Assembly (NCBI GenBank): GCA_012934845.2
Contig: WNNJ02000663.1
Coordinates: 47,301 to 111,300 of the forward strand
DNA: 64,000 bases
From: Pomphorhynchus laevis
Lineage: Eukaryota; Acanthocephala; Palaeacanthocephala; Echinorhynchida; Pomphorhynchidae
Reading direction: 5' to 3'
Below, piece by piece: positions 41,531-52,140 of this stretch; position 1 is the first letter of the stretch, and each line of letters opens with the position of its first letter. Below the pieces are notes generated by a model. It was not told the DNA's origin and searched no databases. It saw nothing but the letters and a program-made list of their open reading frames with translations. A program made the position numbers and the translations under genes.

Positions 41531-41633
41531 AGAGGAAATACATCATTAGCATGTATTTGGCCCCGCTGCTATGTTGGGTAGAGGAGTTAGGGGCCGAAAC
41601 CTGATAGCATAGCAGTTCCTCCTGATGACCTCT
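41531..41633 (+). ncRNA. Conserved structured RNA candidate in PLE 3' region (copy 1)
   Basis: Complementary segments are AGAGG 41531 with CCTCT 41629; AAATACAT 41536 with ATGTATTT 41551; GGCCCC 41559 with GGGGCC 41590; and CTGCTATG 41566 with CATAGCAG 41608. The last two pairs interleave, so they would make a pseudoknot. CTGATGA (41622-41628) and GAAA after AGAG (41535-41538) are hammerhead-like core strings. A type II thread works for helices II and III, but helix I next to the core is weak. Near-identical copies are at 61064-61166 and 63734-63835. Confidence 0.5.
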
Positions 41634-41870
41634 AATTCTTATTCTGATACAACGTCTGTTATTTATTAGTCAATTCATAAAAATGACGTTTATTTTAAAT
41701 TTTATTTTTTATTTTTTATTTTTATTTTTAACTTGATTTAAATTATAGAAAATCTAAAAACAATTATTAATTTTATTATTTAATTATTAAATTTTGATTT
41801 AGCATTATTATGTTTTGTTTATTTTATAATTATATAACAATACGTAGACTCAGTTAGCTGATTTAATCGT

Positions 41871-41994
41871 ATACATGGGCAGCATGACGAATATGTCGAA
41901 TTCATTAGCGCCGGAGATTTGACTGAGGGTACAAAGTTCTTGGAAAAATTGGCGGAAAACCTCGGGCATCCTATGTGTCAAACGAGTTGCAACA
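41871..41994. other. Spacer before the satellite
   Basis: Unique-looking sequence between the PLE 3' end and the first 381-bp unit. A short - strand frame (42032-41850) carries VFRQFFQELCTLSQISGANE, which I do not recognise. Confidence 0.35.
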
Positions 41995-41998
41995 AAGT

Positions 41999-43682
41999 AA
42001 CCGGCAACACTCATCAGTAGAATGAGGTACACACTGGTCGTTTCAGTTGCCTGTGTGACATTGTGAATAAAGGCGTTTCCGACACTTTGCTTAATTGTCT
42101 GAGGCTTACGCTCTTAACCAGATCGAATTGATGTGCGGACCATCCTTAAACACTAGGCAGAGGTTGTTGCTGAATTGTCGCTGCACTCGTTGGATCCTAA
42201 ATGGATGCGGCAGGTATAATAGTAGTGCACGGATGTGCTGAGTAGACAACGGTCCAGGATTTCTTACGAAATACGGCATTTATACAAAATGGTGTTGCTT
42301 ACATGGCAGATTGGACTTTGATTCACGACTTTCGGGCACAATATCACTTCTAGACGACCACTTCAGCATCGAAATGATGAGTACCCGGCAACATTCATCA
42401 GTAGAATGAGGTACACACTGGTCGTTTCGGTTGCCTGTGTGACATTGTGAATAAAGGCGTTTCCGACACTTTGCTTAATTGTCTGAGGCTTACGCTCTTA
42501 ACCAGATCGAATTGATGTGCGGACCATCCTTAAACACTAGGCAGAGGTTGTTGCTGAATTGTCGCTGCACTCGTTGGATCCTTAATGGATACGGCATGTA
42601 TAATGGTGGTGTATGGATGTGCTAAGTAAGACAACGGTCCAGGATTTCTTACGAAATACGGCATTTATACTAAATGGTGTTGCTTGATAGATTGGACTTC
42701 GATTCACGACTTTCAGTCACCATGTCACTTCTAGACGACCACTTCAGCATCGAAATGATGAGTACCCGGCAACACTCATCAGTAGAATGAGGTACACACT
42801 GGTCGTATCGGTTGCCTGTGTGACATTGTGAATAAAGGCGTTTCCGACACTTTGCTTAATTGTCTGAGGCTTACGCTCTTAACCAGATCGAATTGATGTG
42901 CGGACCATCCTTAAACACTAGGCAGAGGTTGTTGCTGAATTGTCGCTGCACTCGTTGGATCCTAAATGGATACGGCAAGTATAATTAGTAGTGCACGGAT
43001 GTGCTGAGTAGACAACGGTCCAGGATTTCTTACGAAATACGGCATTTATACTAAATGGTGTTGCTTGATAGACTGGACTTCGATTCACAACTTTCAGTCA
43101 CCATGTCACTTCTAGACGACCACTTCAGCATCGAAATGATGAGTACCCGGCAACACTCATCAGTAGAATGAGGTACACACTGGTCGTTTCGGTTGCCTGT
43201 GTGACATTGTGAATAAAGGCGTTTCCGACACTTTGCTTAATTGTCTGAGGCTTACGCTATTAACCAGATCGAATTGATGTGCGGACCATCCTTAAACACT
43301 AGGCAGAGGTTGTTGCTGAATTGTCGCTGCACTCGTTGGATCCTAAATGGATACGGCAGGTATAATAGTAGTGCACGGATGTGCTGAGTAGACAACGGTC
43401 CAGGATTTCTTACGAAATACGGCATTTATACTAAATGGTGTTGCTTGATAGACTGGACTTCGATTCACGACTTTCAGTCACCATGTCACTTCTAGACGAC
43501 CACTTCAGCATCGAAATGATGAGTACCCGGCAACACTCATCAGTAGAATGAGGTACACACTGGTCGTTTCGGTTGCCTGTGTGACATTGTGAATAAAGGC
43601 GTTTCCGACACTTTGCTTAATTGTCTGAGGCTTACGCTCTTAACCAGATCGAATTGATTTGCGGACCATCCTTAAACACTAG
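41999..43682. repeat. 381-bp satellite array, about 4.4 units
   Basis: The token CCGGCAACACTCATCAGTAG starts at 42001, 42385 (one change), 42766, 43147 and 43527, giving periods of 384, 381, 381 and 380. The units are very similar, with scattered substitutions and 1-4 nt indels, and have a higher GC content than the flanks. There is no open frame longer than about 60 codons. The array ends within a unit at 43682, exactly at a PLE fragment. Confidence 0.92.
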
Positions 43683-44430
43683 TTGATCGGTCATCAGCTT
43701 ACCTACCTGAGTATTTTCCCCACGCTTTCGTTCATTGTGGTCTTTTATCGGACCGTTGATTATAATTGCCGACATACAGTTCTCGGGATTATTCAATAAG
43801 TGAGCAACTCCACTGTCTGCTCTCATACGTTTAGTGCGTACATCTTTACGGCGATTATTTGCCCTTATATTGTATTTGGTGCTAGTTTGGCCAATATATT
43901 AAGCGGGATAAGTTAGGCAAGTGTGGCCATAAATAATGTAATCTGATTTACACGTATATTCTCCGTGTATCGTGTAGGTTAGTCCCTTGGCCGTTCTTTT
44001 AAATTCGTTTGTGTTGATCATGTCTGCACAATTCGCACATCGTCTGTCTCCACACTGATTACTTTCCTGTTCCTTGCAGTTTCATATTTCTTGGAAATAT
44101 TTTCATTTTATTCAACAGGTGGTTTGTATTTTTGAAGCGCACACTTGGTCGCTTTGTCTTGTCTATCAGCGCCGGATCGAGTTGTTGAATAATTTGGGCG
44201 AACAACATTTACAAGGGTTCAAATAACGGATCGCACGAGAACATCGTGTCAAATTCATTCGGGGCTGAGTCGTTTTTATCACGTGGTTCGAGTAATGCTT
44301 GTCGATCAATTCTTCGTGCGTAGTCGAACTGAGTTGTAATTTGTCTATCTAAATAACCCCTCGTCTTGAAATTAGCGTACAGACAAGTTTGACTTTGTCT
44401 TACTAATCTGTACGAGTTGTTGTGATGGAG
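43683..44430 (-). pseudogene. Canonical PLE fragment: RT C-terminus and GIY-YIG
   Basis: Read on the - strand from 44430: CLYANFKTRGYLDRQITTQF, ALLEPRDKND, then a stop and frame changes, KTKRPSVRFKNTNHLLNKMK, CGDRRCANCADMI, EYTCKSDYIIYGHTC, YIGQTSTKYNIRANNRRKDV (after an in-frame stop), MRADSGVAHLLNNPENC. This is the order of the C-terminal half of canonical PLEs: the region after the thumb, a Cys-containing linker, then GIY-YIG. The RT palm is missing, and 43683 is cut by the satellite. Several stops mean it is dead. Confidence 0.65.
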
Positions 44431-44449
44431 TCTACTCAGCTTTCCTAAA

Positions 44450-46994
44450 ATTGCCTTTCGCTTGTTTCAGCCGAATCATAGTACGCCCTCTCATCCCTCT
44501 TATCCCTCTCATCCCTCTCTATCTGCAAAGATTCGAGCTGCTTTCGCTCGCTATCAATTCCATTCCGATGACAGTGTGGAGTAACATAACCGATGCAACA
44601 TCACAAAGAATAAATACTCCGTGGATCAACTACGCCCAAAGATTTCTGAAAAAATTGAGGACGGCCACATCCGCGGCGCAGAATACAGGGTCTCGGGCCT
44701 CCGATTTTGTGATGAAAACACAACTACAACACTACATGCTGAATATCCCTCGAGAAGAGTCTCTTCCGAGAGACTCTAGTAGTAGCTTTAGCTTACGATA
44801 GTACCTTTACTATCTTAATTGCGGCTTTATTGTTACCGTTGCATCTTTACTGCGCTCTTTACGTTCTTTCCCCGCTCTCCTCCGCGGGTGGCTCTGAAGG
44901 CTTAAGCCCAATGCACCTACGGGATCTTACAGGATTTTTAGCAGGAGCCTCATCAAGCCTCTTGGTCACTGCTTTGACAAATATAATGACAGTTCTTCTG
45001 GAGGGAACGATATCGAATAACGTTGCTAATATTTTATGCGGCGGAAAGTTACTCGCCTTCTTCAAGATGGATGGTGGTATCCGTCCAATCGCCGTCGGAT
45101 TTACAATTCGTCGCATCGCTTCTATACTGGCATGTCAATTCGCATCCGGTCCGCTCGCCGATCATTTTCTGCTATTCATCTGGTCGTCAGCACCATACAC
45201 GGAATCGAAGCGGCAATACATTCATCTCGCTTGTTCAGGCGTGACATGGCTAGTCGTAACCACACTATGGTTAAACTCGACTACTACAACGCCTTCAATT
45301 GCTTGAGCAGTGATGCAGTCTTGCGCTGCGTCGCTAGCGAAATACCGCATATTTTACCGTTTATTCGACTTTGTTACGACTGCCAGAGCGGGCTTATATT
45401 CGTCCATAAACGTATCCACTCGAATGAAGGCATTCAGCAGAAAGACCCATTGGGCCCCATATTATTTTGCTTCACCGTCAACAGCTTGGTACATAACTTA
45501 AAATCAAGTCTGAACCTATGGTACCTTGACGGCTGTGTCCTGGGTGTCATGGTGCAGGACATTCTGACTGATATCCACAAAATTCAGACTGACGAAACCG
45601 AAATTGGATTAAAATTAATTTCCAAAAGTGCGAGGTGATTATCAAAAGCAGGAAACTGAGTCAAGCTATCACTTGCAAGCTAACAGGATGCAAGACTATC
45701 ATACCCGAAGACGCTAGTTTCTGGGTGCGCCGCTTGGCAGTCAAGTGGCGCATCCAGACAACATACTAAGCTGCGACAACATACTAAGCTGCGCCGATTA
45801 CGAGCTTCATAACGCCGTGATCCGGTTGACCGAATTGAGCAATAACGACACCTTCGTGATTTTACGTAGATCACTCAGCTTGCCAAAGATTGGCTTCCTT
45901 CTTCGATGTATCCCTTGCTACGGAAGTATTATGCTTCAATTTTTGATACTGAAGTTCGAAGACTATTGAGCGAAATACTTAATGTGCCACTACCCAACAA
46001 AGTCTGGAGGCAAGCGACCTTACCGATCCGTCTTGGAGGCTTCGGTGTTTGCCAGGCTTTGGAGGCTGCCATTCCTGATTACGGTTCATCTATCAGTGAC
46101 ACAATGAACTGAAGAAGATACTGCTACGGAACAATACGCCGTTAGCCCTTCGCCGTTTAGAATCCGACTGGGAAAATACCACAAATCAATAGAACGTCGA
46201 ATTTCGGACGACCATTCCATCGGATCAAATGTATCATAAACGGTGGATGGCCGATCACTACGAAGCGTGTCAACGAAGACTTGTCGACGAAGCCTGACAA
46301 CTAATTCTCTAGCTCAAATCATTGCAGTAGTATCAAAGTGGTCCGGGACTTTTCTTGTAGCACTACCGATCACATCCGTCGGAACACGACTTGATGACGG
46401 ATCTATTTCTATCGCCGTGGCGTTTAGGCTCGGTGTTCAATGCTTTCAACTGCATCGGTATATTTGCCGAGTGTCGGTCCCGCGGCACAGTGATCATGCG
46501 TTAGACTGCAACAGGATAACGTATCGTCATCATCGACACGTTGCGGTTAACGAGATTTGGAGAATGGATCTCGCTGCCTCGGGATCGCCTTCCAGACTCG
46601 AACCGGCAGGCTTAGCGCGAGACGATGACAAATGACAAGATGTTTCAACTTTTATGTCATGGGAAGCTGGTCGTATACTCGTTTGGGATTTCACTTGTCC
46701 GAACACCCTGGCCGCCAGTCATGTCGCACGTTCAGTGTCTTCTACTAGTGCTTTTGCAGCCCACGCGGAGTAGTGTAAACGAATCAAATATAACTGCTTC
46801 GAAACACTAGGCGCGATCAGCCCCTGCACTTCAGTGTTTTTGAGGCAGCTTGGTTCGTGGTTGGAGTTGGCAACCAAAGATAAACGCGCATTCAGCTGGC
46901 TCATGCAACGAATCAGCACAGCCGTGCAACGAAGAAATGCGGCATCCTTTTTGACGTCGGCTGGAGATCTCCCCCTAGGCAACTACCTTCTTTG
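44450..46994 (+). pseudogene. RT with restriction-like endonuclease-type tail (RLE-tail RT 1)
   Basis: Blocks follow one another through frameshifts. They are PSHPSLSAKIRAAFARY (about 44505), KIEDGHIRGAEYRV (about 44650), GGSEGLSPMHLRDL (44890), MDGGIRPIAVGFTIRRIA (45067), VKLDYYNAFNCLSSDAVL (45260-45320, first catalytic Asp), EGIQQKDPLGPILFCFTV, and LWYLDGCVLG with YLDG at 45522-45533 where the family has YLDD. Then come WRQATLPIRLGGFGV (about 46010), VSVPRHSDHALDCNRI with RHHRHVAVNEIW (46470-46560), and GRILVWDFTCPNTLAAS (46660-46720). The Cys/His-RH-(PD)-WD series resembles the restriction-like endonuclease of R2-group LINEs; the PD is eroded. I cannot place the clade exactly. Confidence 0.65.
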
Positions 46995-47085
46995 ACGATT
47001 TATTCTGAAAAATTTTAAATTTTAGTCCGCTATTGGACTGCATTTTTAATCAAACCTTTCAATATTCATTAGTCGACATTTTTAG

Positions 47086-47460
47086 ATGACCGATTATTGG
47101 AAGTCAAACCCGAAAAAGTATTGTGAATTTTGTTGTTGTTGGTACGCAGATAATAAAATTGTAAGTGTTCGCTTTTCAAATATTTTATTAATTTAATAAC
47201 ATTCGGTTTTATTTTATAGAGCATTGAATTTCACGAAAGTGGTAATAGACACAAATCAAATGTTACAAACAGACTTCAAAGGGTAGGCGAAACCTGTAAA
47301 TTATTTTCAATTTTTTGTTAAAGGCTGATCTGTTTTTGATTATTTAGAATTACTTAAACTTATTGTCTTATTATCTTGTGTAGTTTAGATTCGGGATCAG
47401 GATGTCGTAAAAAGCAAAGAAAAGCTTGAAATGAGTGCAGCTATTTCAGAAATCGAAAGG
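47086..47460 (+). CDS. WBP4: WBP4/FBP21-like host gene, first three exons
   Basis: Exon 1 (47086-47160) starts MTDYWKSNPKKYCEFC, closely like the MADYWKSQPKKFCDYC start of WBP4. Exon 2 (47220-47282) continues SIEFHESGNRHKSNVTNRLQ. Exon 3 (47389-47460) reads IRDQDVVKSKEKLEMSAAIS. The introns are GTAAGT...TTATAG (59 nt) and GTAGGC...TTTAG (106 nt). All joins are phase 0 and the frame stays open. CEFC plus HESGNRH form the matrin/U1-C-type zinc finger. WBP4 is a spliceosomal protein with this finger followed by two WW domains. A donor (GTATTT) follows exon 3. The WW domains are not found in the next 5 kb, so the gene is either interrupted by a TE-filled intron or truncated. The introns rule out a retrocopy. 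Confidence 0.8.
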
Positions 47461-47499
47461 GTATTTTAGATTTTTTATTTTTTAAATGTGATTATTATT

Positions 47500-47690
47500 T
47501 ACAGCGCTAGGTCTCTAGAAAATGCCCTCATTGAGATCATATTTTTGACATATTTTATTTTATCAATTATGATACATGTCGTATAATATAAAATATCGGG
47601 CTATACTAAGGTTTTGTAAGTATCTAAGTTTAAGAATTTTCATTTTTAAATTTATTTATATTACAAAATAAACATATCTTCATTGATGTA
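47500..47690. other. Unassigned sequence downstream of the WBP4 exons
   Basis: AT-rich. A possible acceptor at 47504 would give a stop codon at once (CGC TAG), so no continuing exon is supported here. Confidence 0.4.
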
Positions 47691-49525
47691 ATCTGATTTA
47701 TCGATTATGAATTTGTTCAAAACTGTGTTATATATAAAATATATATTAAACATGCTATATTTATTATTATAATATTTAAATTATATTATAATATTTTTAA
47801 TATATAATATATAACATTTTATATATAATATTAAATTCACGGGAAACATATTTTCGCATGAGCATTCATGCTTACCATATAATATAAATATTGAAATTTT
47901 AAGAATTGCAACAATATGTAATGATATTGGCTTTCTTTATAAAAGTTATTCTGATAGGAGGTAATGGTAGCCCAATAATTGCTGACTTATAAGCTTTATA
48001 GAATATGAATTTGTTCATAACTGTTTAAAATATGTGAAATATATCTTTATATTTCGATATTAACAAAGGAACATGGACATATATGAAATATATATATTTC
48101 ATATATATTCAATATATGAAATATATATAACATCGATATATATAATAAATATATCTTTATATTTTAGATATATTTTTAGATAATTTTAGATAAATCAAAA
48201 TTATTTAAAAGTAGGGGCATCTATATTTAGACAAGTAAAAGGTGTTCCAATGGGTGATAATAATAGCCCAATTATAGCTGACTTGTTTTTGAGAATATGA
48301 ATTTGTTCATAACTGTGTAAAAACTAAATCTAAATTATATAATGATATGAAATATGTTTCGAAAATAGTAAAATATATAAATCAACACAATAATATCAAG
48401 AATAAATTCAAGAATAAATTAAGCCATCAAATAAATATATGGATAAAATTGAATTAATAGAATTCTTAAATATTTTGATAAATCAAAATTATTTAAAAGT
48501 CGGGACATCTATATTTAGACAAATAAAAGGTGTTCCAATGGGTGGTAATAGTAGCCCAATTATAGCTGACTTGTTTTTAAGCTTTATAGAATATGAATTT
48601 GTTCATAACTGTGTAAAAACTAAATCTAAACAATATAAATATATGAAATATATGTTTCGATACATTGATGATATATGTGTATTTAATTCTAATAATTTTT
48701 ATTCAATTAGTGAACAAATTTATCCAGAAAGCCTTATTCTTAACAAAACCAATATTAATGATAAAGAAGGTGTATATCTAGATATAAACATTAAATTAAC
48801 ATTAACTAAAACTACTATTAATTTATATCGTAAAGATGACATATTTAAATGTACAAGAAACATATTTTTGCATGAGCTTTCATGCATACCATATAATATA
48901 AAATATAATACATTAAATAATTTAATTTTAAGAATTCCATCTATTTGTAACTTATTTATTAAAAAATAAATCTAAATTATATAAAGATATGAAATATATG
49001 TTTCGATATATTGATGATATATGTGTATTTAATTCTAGCAATTTTTATTCAATTAGTGAACAAATTTATCCATAAAGCCTTATTCTTAATAAAACCAATA
49101 TTAATGAAAAAATTTTGATATAAATTTAACCCGATTTAAACCCGATTTTGATTTAATAATAAATATTTTGGAATTTTAGTTTGTAGTTAATTACAATTAA
49201 TTGTTTTTGTATATCGCGATTAGTGACAAAGAGGTAAATAACATCACTCTCTTCTAGCAGTATCATAAATATTTATAAATATTTATAAATTATAGTAATA
49301 TTAATATTATATTAATATTAATATTATTAATATATATCAATATTAATATTATTAATATTATAAATTATACATTTATGATATATGTGTATTTAATTCTAGA
49401 AATTTTTATTCAATTAGTGAACAAATTTATCCAGCAAGCCTTATTCTTAATAAAACCAATATTGATGGTAAATATTGACCTAGATCGGGCTATATCTATG
49501 AATATTCATTGGTTTTCTCAAAAAT
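47690..49525 (+). pseudogene. Scrambled Naiad-like PLE RT fragments
   Basis: At least six pieces of the RT at 39413-41491 lie here out of order. They are an EFVHNC-like piece (47703), a FLHEHSCIPYNI/RIATICNDIGF piece (47835-47945), a second PMGG piece (47955-48030), a third (48185-48360, joined to KIVKYINQHNN at 48361), the longest (48430-48960), and partial repeats of the IDDICVFNSNNFYSI region at 48961-49110 and 49372-49470. The longest frame, 48439-48969, keeps IKGVPMGGNSSPIIADLF and FRYIDDICVF but lacks both ends of the RT. The intervening sequence is very AT-rich and partly palindromic (TATTAATATTAATATT runs at 49290-49350). Confidence 0.75.
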
Positions 49526-49529
49526 CATC

Positions 49530-49800
49530 TAAATAATTTAACAGATACACTTTTAAATTAATAAAAATAAAATAAACGTGCCATATGTAATTATAAAAAG
49601 TAGAAAATTCGTAAACTCTATTAATTTTTCTACTATTTTGAAGATCAATTTTAATCAGTCATTTTTTATCAAATTACATTTTATATTTTAAAATTTAATA
49701 ACAATTATTTATTTAGTTCTTCAATTTTAATTTAATTGCAAATAAATAATTAATTTTTATAAAATAGGAAAGTTATTTCATTAGACAAGTGATTGAAATT
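49530..49800. other. AT-rich spacer, nothing recognised
   Basis: No coding signature, repeat unit or RNA gene seen between the PLE scraps and the next LINE. Confidence 0.4.
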
Positions 49801-49804
49801 GATT

Positions 49805-51805
49805 TTTGGCTGCACTTGGATTATGTAATTCGTCTGCCTTGGCACATGTAATCCATTGTATCAGCTTTTTTGCTTGCGGTCTAAATCTACCAAAAGTCGA
49901 TTCAATGAATTTTGTTGTTTCGTTGAAAATTCATATATCCACATTATGGGCCGCAATAATGATGATAATAATGAGAGAGATTTATTTACACCTCGTTGCT
50001 TCTCAGCATTGGGTGATAAAAAAAATAGCGAAAATATCAAAAATACAAAAAGCATAAAACCGACAGTCACATCAAGTAACAACGGACCAGAGACAACTTA
50101 GATAATTCAGAGCAGGAAAATACATGTAAAAGGGAATTACAAGATTCATTGCAAAACCTGCAAATACACAGACAGGACCATTTGTGCAGAGGTATTCGGA
50201 TGCAACAAAATTTGTCGTGGTATCCATGTATGAATGCTCTCCATACAAGGGGTCTCTTTGACGAATGGGGGAAAACCATTGCTGCTGAGTGTATACAGGC
50301 GTTAAATATGCTTGCGGACTTATGAGGGCAACTTTTGAGTAAAAAGAGGCTAGATTAGAGAGAAAAGCAGAAGTCCTCTAAAGATTCATTGTGTTACACA
50401 AATAAAGCGAACAAGGTTCTAACTTAGCAAGTGTAGCAACAAGCGACGAAGAACACTTCGCTGACACTCCTATTACTCGCTTCAAATAACCCAAAAGACA
50501 TTTGTCGATTTGTTTGAAATTGACCTGAGACAAATCTTGCCAAATTATCCGTAAAGCATACTGCATAATCGGCAATAACATAATCTTAAAATAAGAGAGT
50601 GCTCAAGGACAAAGAATCTAACTTCCTGGCAAAAGTGGAAGCCAAGACTAATCTTGCCAATTTACTATCAAGATGTTTAACGAACGACCATTTTGAGGTT
50701 AGTAAGACACCTAAGTAGCAATTACTACTACAGAACTCCAGAACATCGGTTCTATAAGAAAGACGATCCCGACGACGAAGGGGGCCTCCTCTTCTGAACT
50801 TTATAACCTTATAGTTATTAATATTAACAATTAGTTGGATGACGCAATAGCGGGATGAGGCATCCAAAGACGCTTGAGCTGATGACAAAGATTGCGTTAA
50901 TATCACAAGGTCGTCTGCATAAAGGACACATTTAATGTCGGAAGCCGAACCGCGAAGATATTCAGGTAAATCAAGAATAAATAGAGAAAACAGCAGCGGC
51001 CTCAAAAGGTAGCCTTGCAGAACACCTCGGTTTGCTACAAAAGAATCTGACAATTCCAGACCATTAAAGATCTTCAGACGATTAGGTTGTAGAACAGAGT
51101 GCAGTAGGTTGAGGAATTGATCGTTAATAGAAGCCTTTTCGTTAAGCTTTCTAAGCAAGAGTTCACGATTCACCAAATCAAAAGCCTGCTTAAAATCTAT
51201 GAAAATTGCATACAATGGAATGCGCTTACTAAAACAGTTTAAGATCTTGTGTCTCACAATTTGTAATGCATCGAGAGTCGACCGATGTTGACGAAATCGA
51301 AACTGCTCTCCAGGTAAAAGGTGCCCACGAAAATGCAATAAACGCATTAGCATCATGTGTGTCAGAAGCTTATAAGAGTGATTTAGAATTGCGATGCCCC
51401 GATAAGAATCCAAGGATTTATAATCACCTTTACCTTTATAGAGAATTTTTATCAATCCGTTTCGCCAAGACGTAGGAATCAGAAAACCACAGAGAAAAGC
51501 ATTGAATAATTTACATCAATAATCTGAAAGAAAATCGACGGTATATTTTAGATGCTCGACACAAAAGTTGTCCGGCCATGCAACTTTATTATTTTTCATG
51601 AGAGATAGAGATCGCATTACTTCGTTAGATGTGAAAGGCAAATTAAGCGGATCGTCGACTTGGTCATCACCAACAATCGAACACAATAGAAGTCTAACAG
51701 GAGTATCAATATGTAGATGGTGGCGCAGAACATTTGGAAATGGAGGGACCAATCAGACAGCGAGATCGTCGAAATACAAATGATCCTTTTTTCCTTAGAA
51801 GTCAC
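49805..51805 (-). pseudogene. Non-LTR RT (unclassified APE-type LINE), 5'-truncated
   Basis: The main frame 51455-50586 reads KILYKGKGDYKSLDSYRGIA, GHLLPGEQFRFRQHRSTLDA, AIFIDFKQAFDLVNRELLLR (catalytic Asp), GVLQGYLLRPLLFSLFILDL and CVLYADDLVILTQSL. The upstream piece 51752-51516 has SLSLMKNNKVAWPDNFCVEH, the start of the RT. The downstream pieces 50581-50378 (YALRIIWQDLSQVNFKQIDK) and 50279-50067 carry a C-terminal CCHC motif, CRFCNESCNSLLHVFSC. The 3' UTR probably runs to about 49805. Several frame breaks disable it. The RT and CCHC tail fit the I/R1/jockey-like assemblage rather than L2 or CR1. Confidence 0.75.
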
Positions 51806-52140
51806 GGAGCTTCTAAGATTTTAAAAGTAGTATGTCTTCTCTGCGTGCAACTAATCTTTCCACGTGTAGGGTAAGATCCTCGAAACCTAGAAAGATTGTT
51901 CAACATAAACCACTTTGGTTTAAAAAGCTTCAAAATGATTTGGTTATGTCGAATAAGCGATTTCGGTTTAATTTGGTTCCCAAATCGTGTTTTGTAGATT
52001 TGCGTAGGCGATACGTTAAATTGGTAAGATATTTCCGGTTATCTCGTATGTTAAAAGAGGAGAGTGACATTTTAAATAAGGCTGAAATATCAAATTATTA
52101 CATCATGAATATTGAATTTGAGGTGCAGAAGTATTGATAG
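51806..52140 (+). pseudogene. Inverted 5' segment of the same LINE (linker region)
   Basis: On the + strand 51832-52137 is open: KIVQHKPLWFKKLQNDLVMS, then LRRRYVKLVRYFRLSRML. This is the basic WF-containing linker that lies between endonuclease and RT. In element order it belongs just upstream of the RT piece that ends at 51805 on the - strand, so the two parts are head to head. This is the arrangement made by twin priming. Confidence 0.6.

Larger units (their letters stand above)
38718..41870 (+). mobile_element. Naiad-like Penelope-like element with N-terminal GIY-YIG
   Basis: The 5' end (ACTAAACTAAGTGGCGACAC) matches that of the deleted copy at 59778. The 3' end (ACGTAGACTCAGTTAGCTGA) matches 61373, 63314 and 63518. 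Inside, a GIY-YIG ORF (38777-39391) precedes the RT (39413-41491) in the same frame. A structured 3' segment lies at 41531-41633. The base composition is extremely AT-rich, unlike the L2 elements. Canonical PLEs have GIY-YIG after the RT; the permuted order is known from the Naiad/Chlamys PLE clade. Assignment to that clade is from domain order and motifs, not from a tree. Confidence 0.8.

Noticed and set aside
41559-41615. PLE 3' pseudoknot considered as an HDV-like ribozyme
   Set aside because: The order of GGCCCC, CTGCTATG, GGGGCC and CATAGCAG resembles P1/P2 nesting, but there is no P3. The 12 nt between GGGGCC and CATAGCAG are too short for P1.1, P4 and J4/2.
41999-43682. Tandem 381-bp units considered as a CRISPR array or gene cluster
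   Set aside because: The units are contiguous, have no repeat-spacer structure and no coding capacity. The context is eukaryotic retrotransposons.
47498-47510. Acceptor TTTACAG considered as the start of WBP4 exon 4
   Set aside because: In the required phase the first codons are CGC TAG, an immediate stop, and nearby alternatives also stop at once.
49806-50101. + strand open frames considered as a further WBP4 exon
   Set aside because: No WW-domain or other WBP4 residues. They overlap the probable 3' UTR and C-terminus of a - strand LINE.
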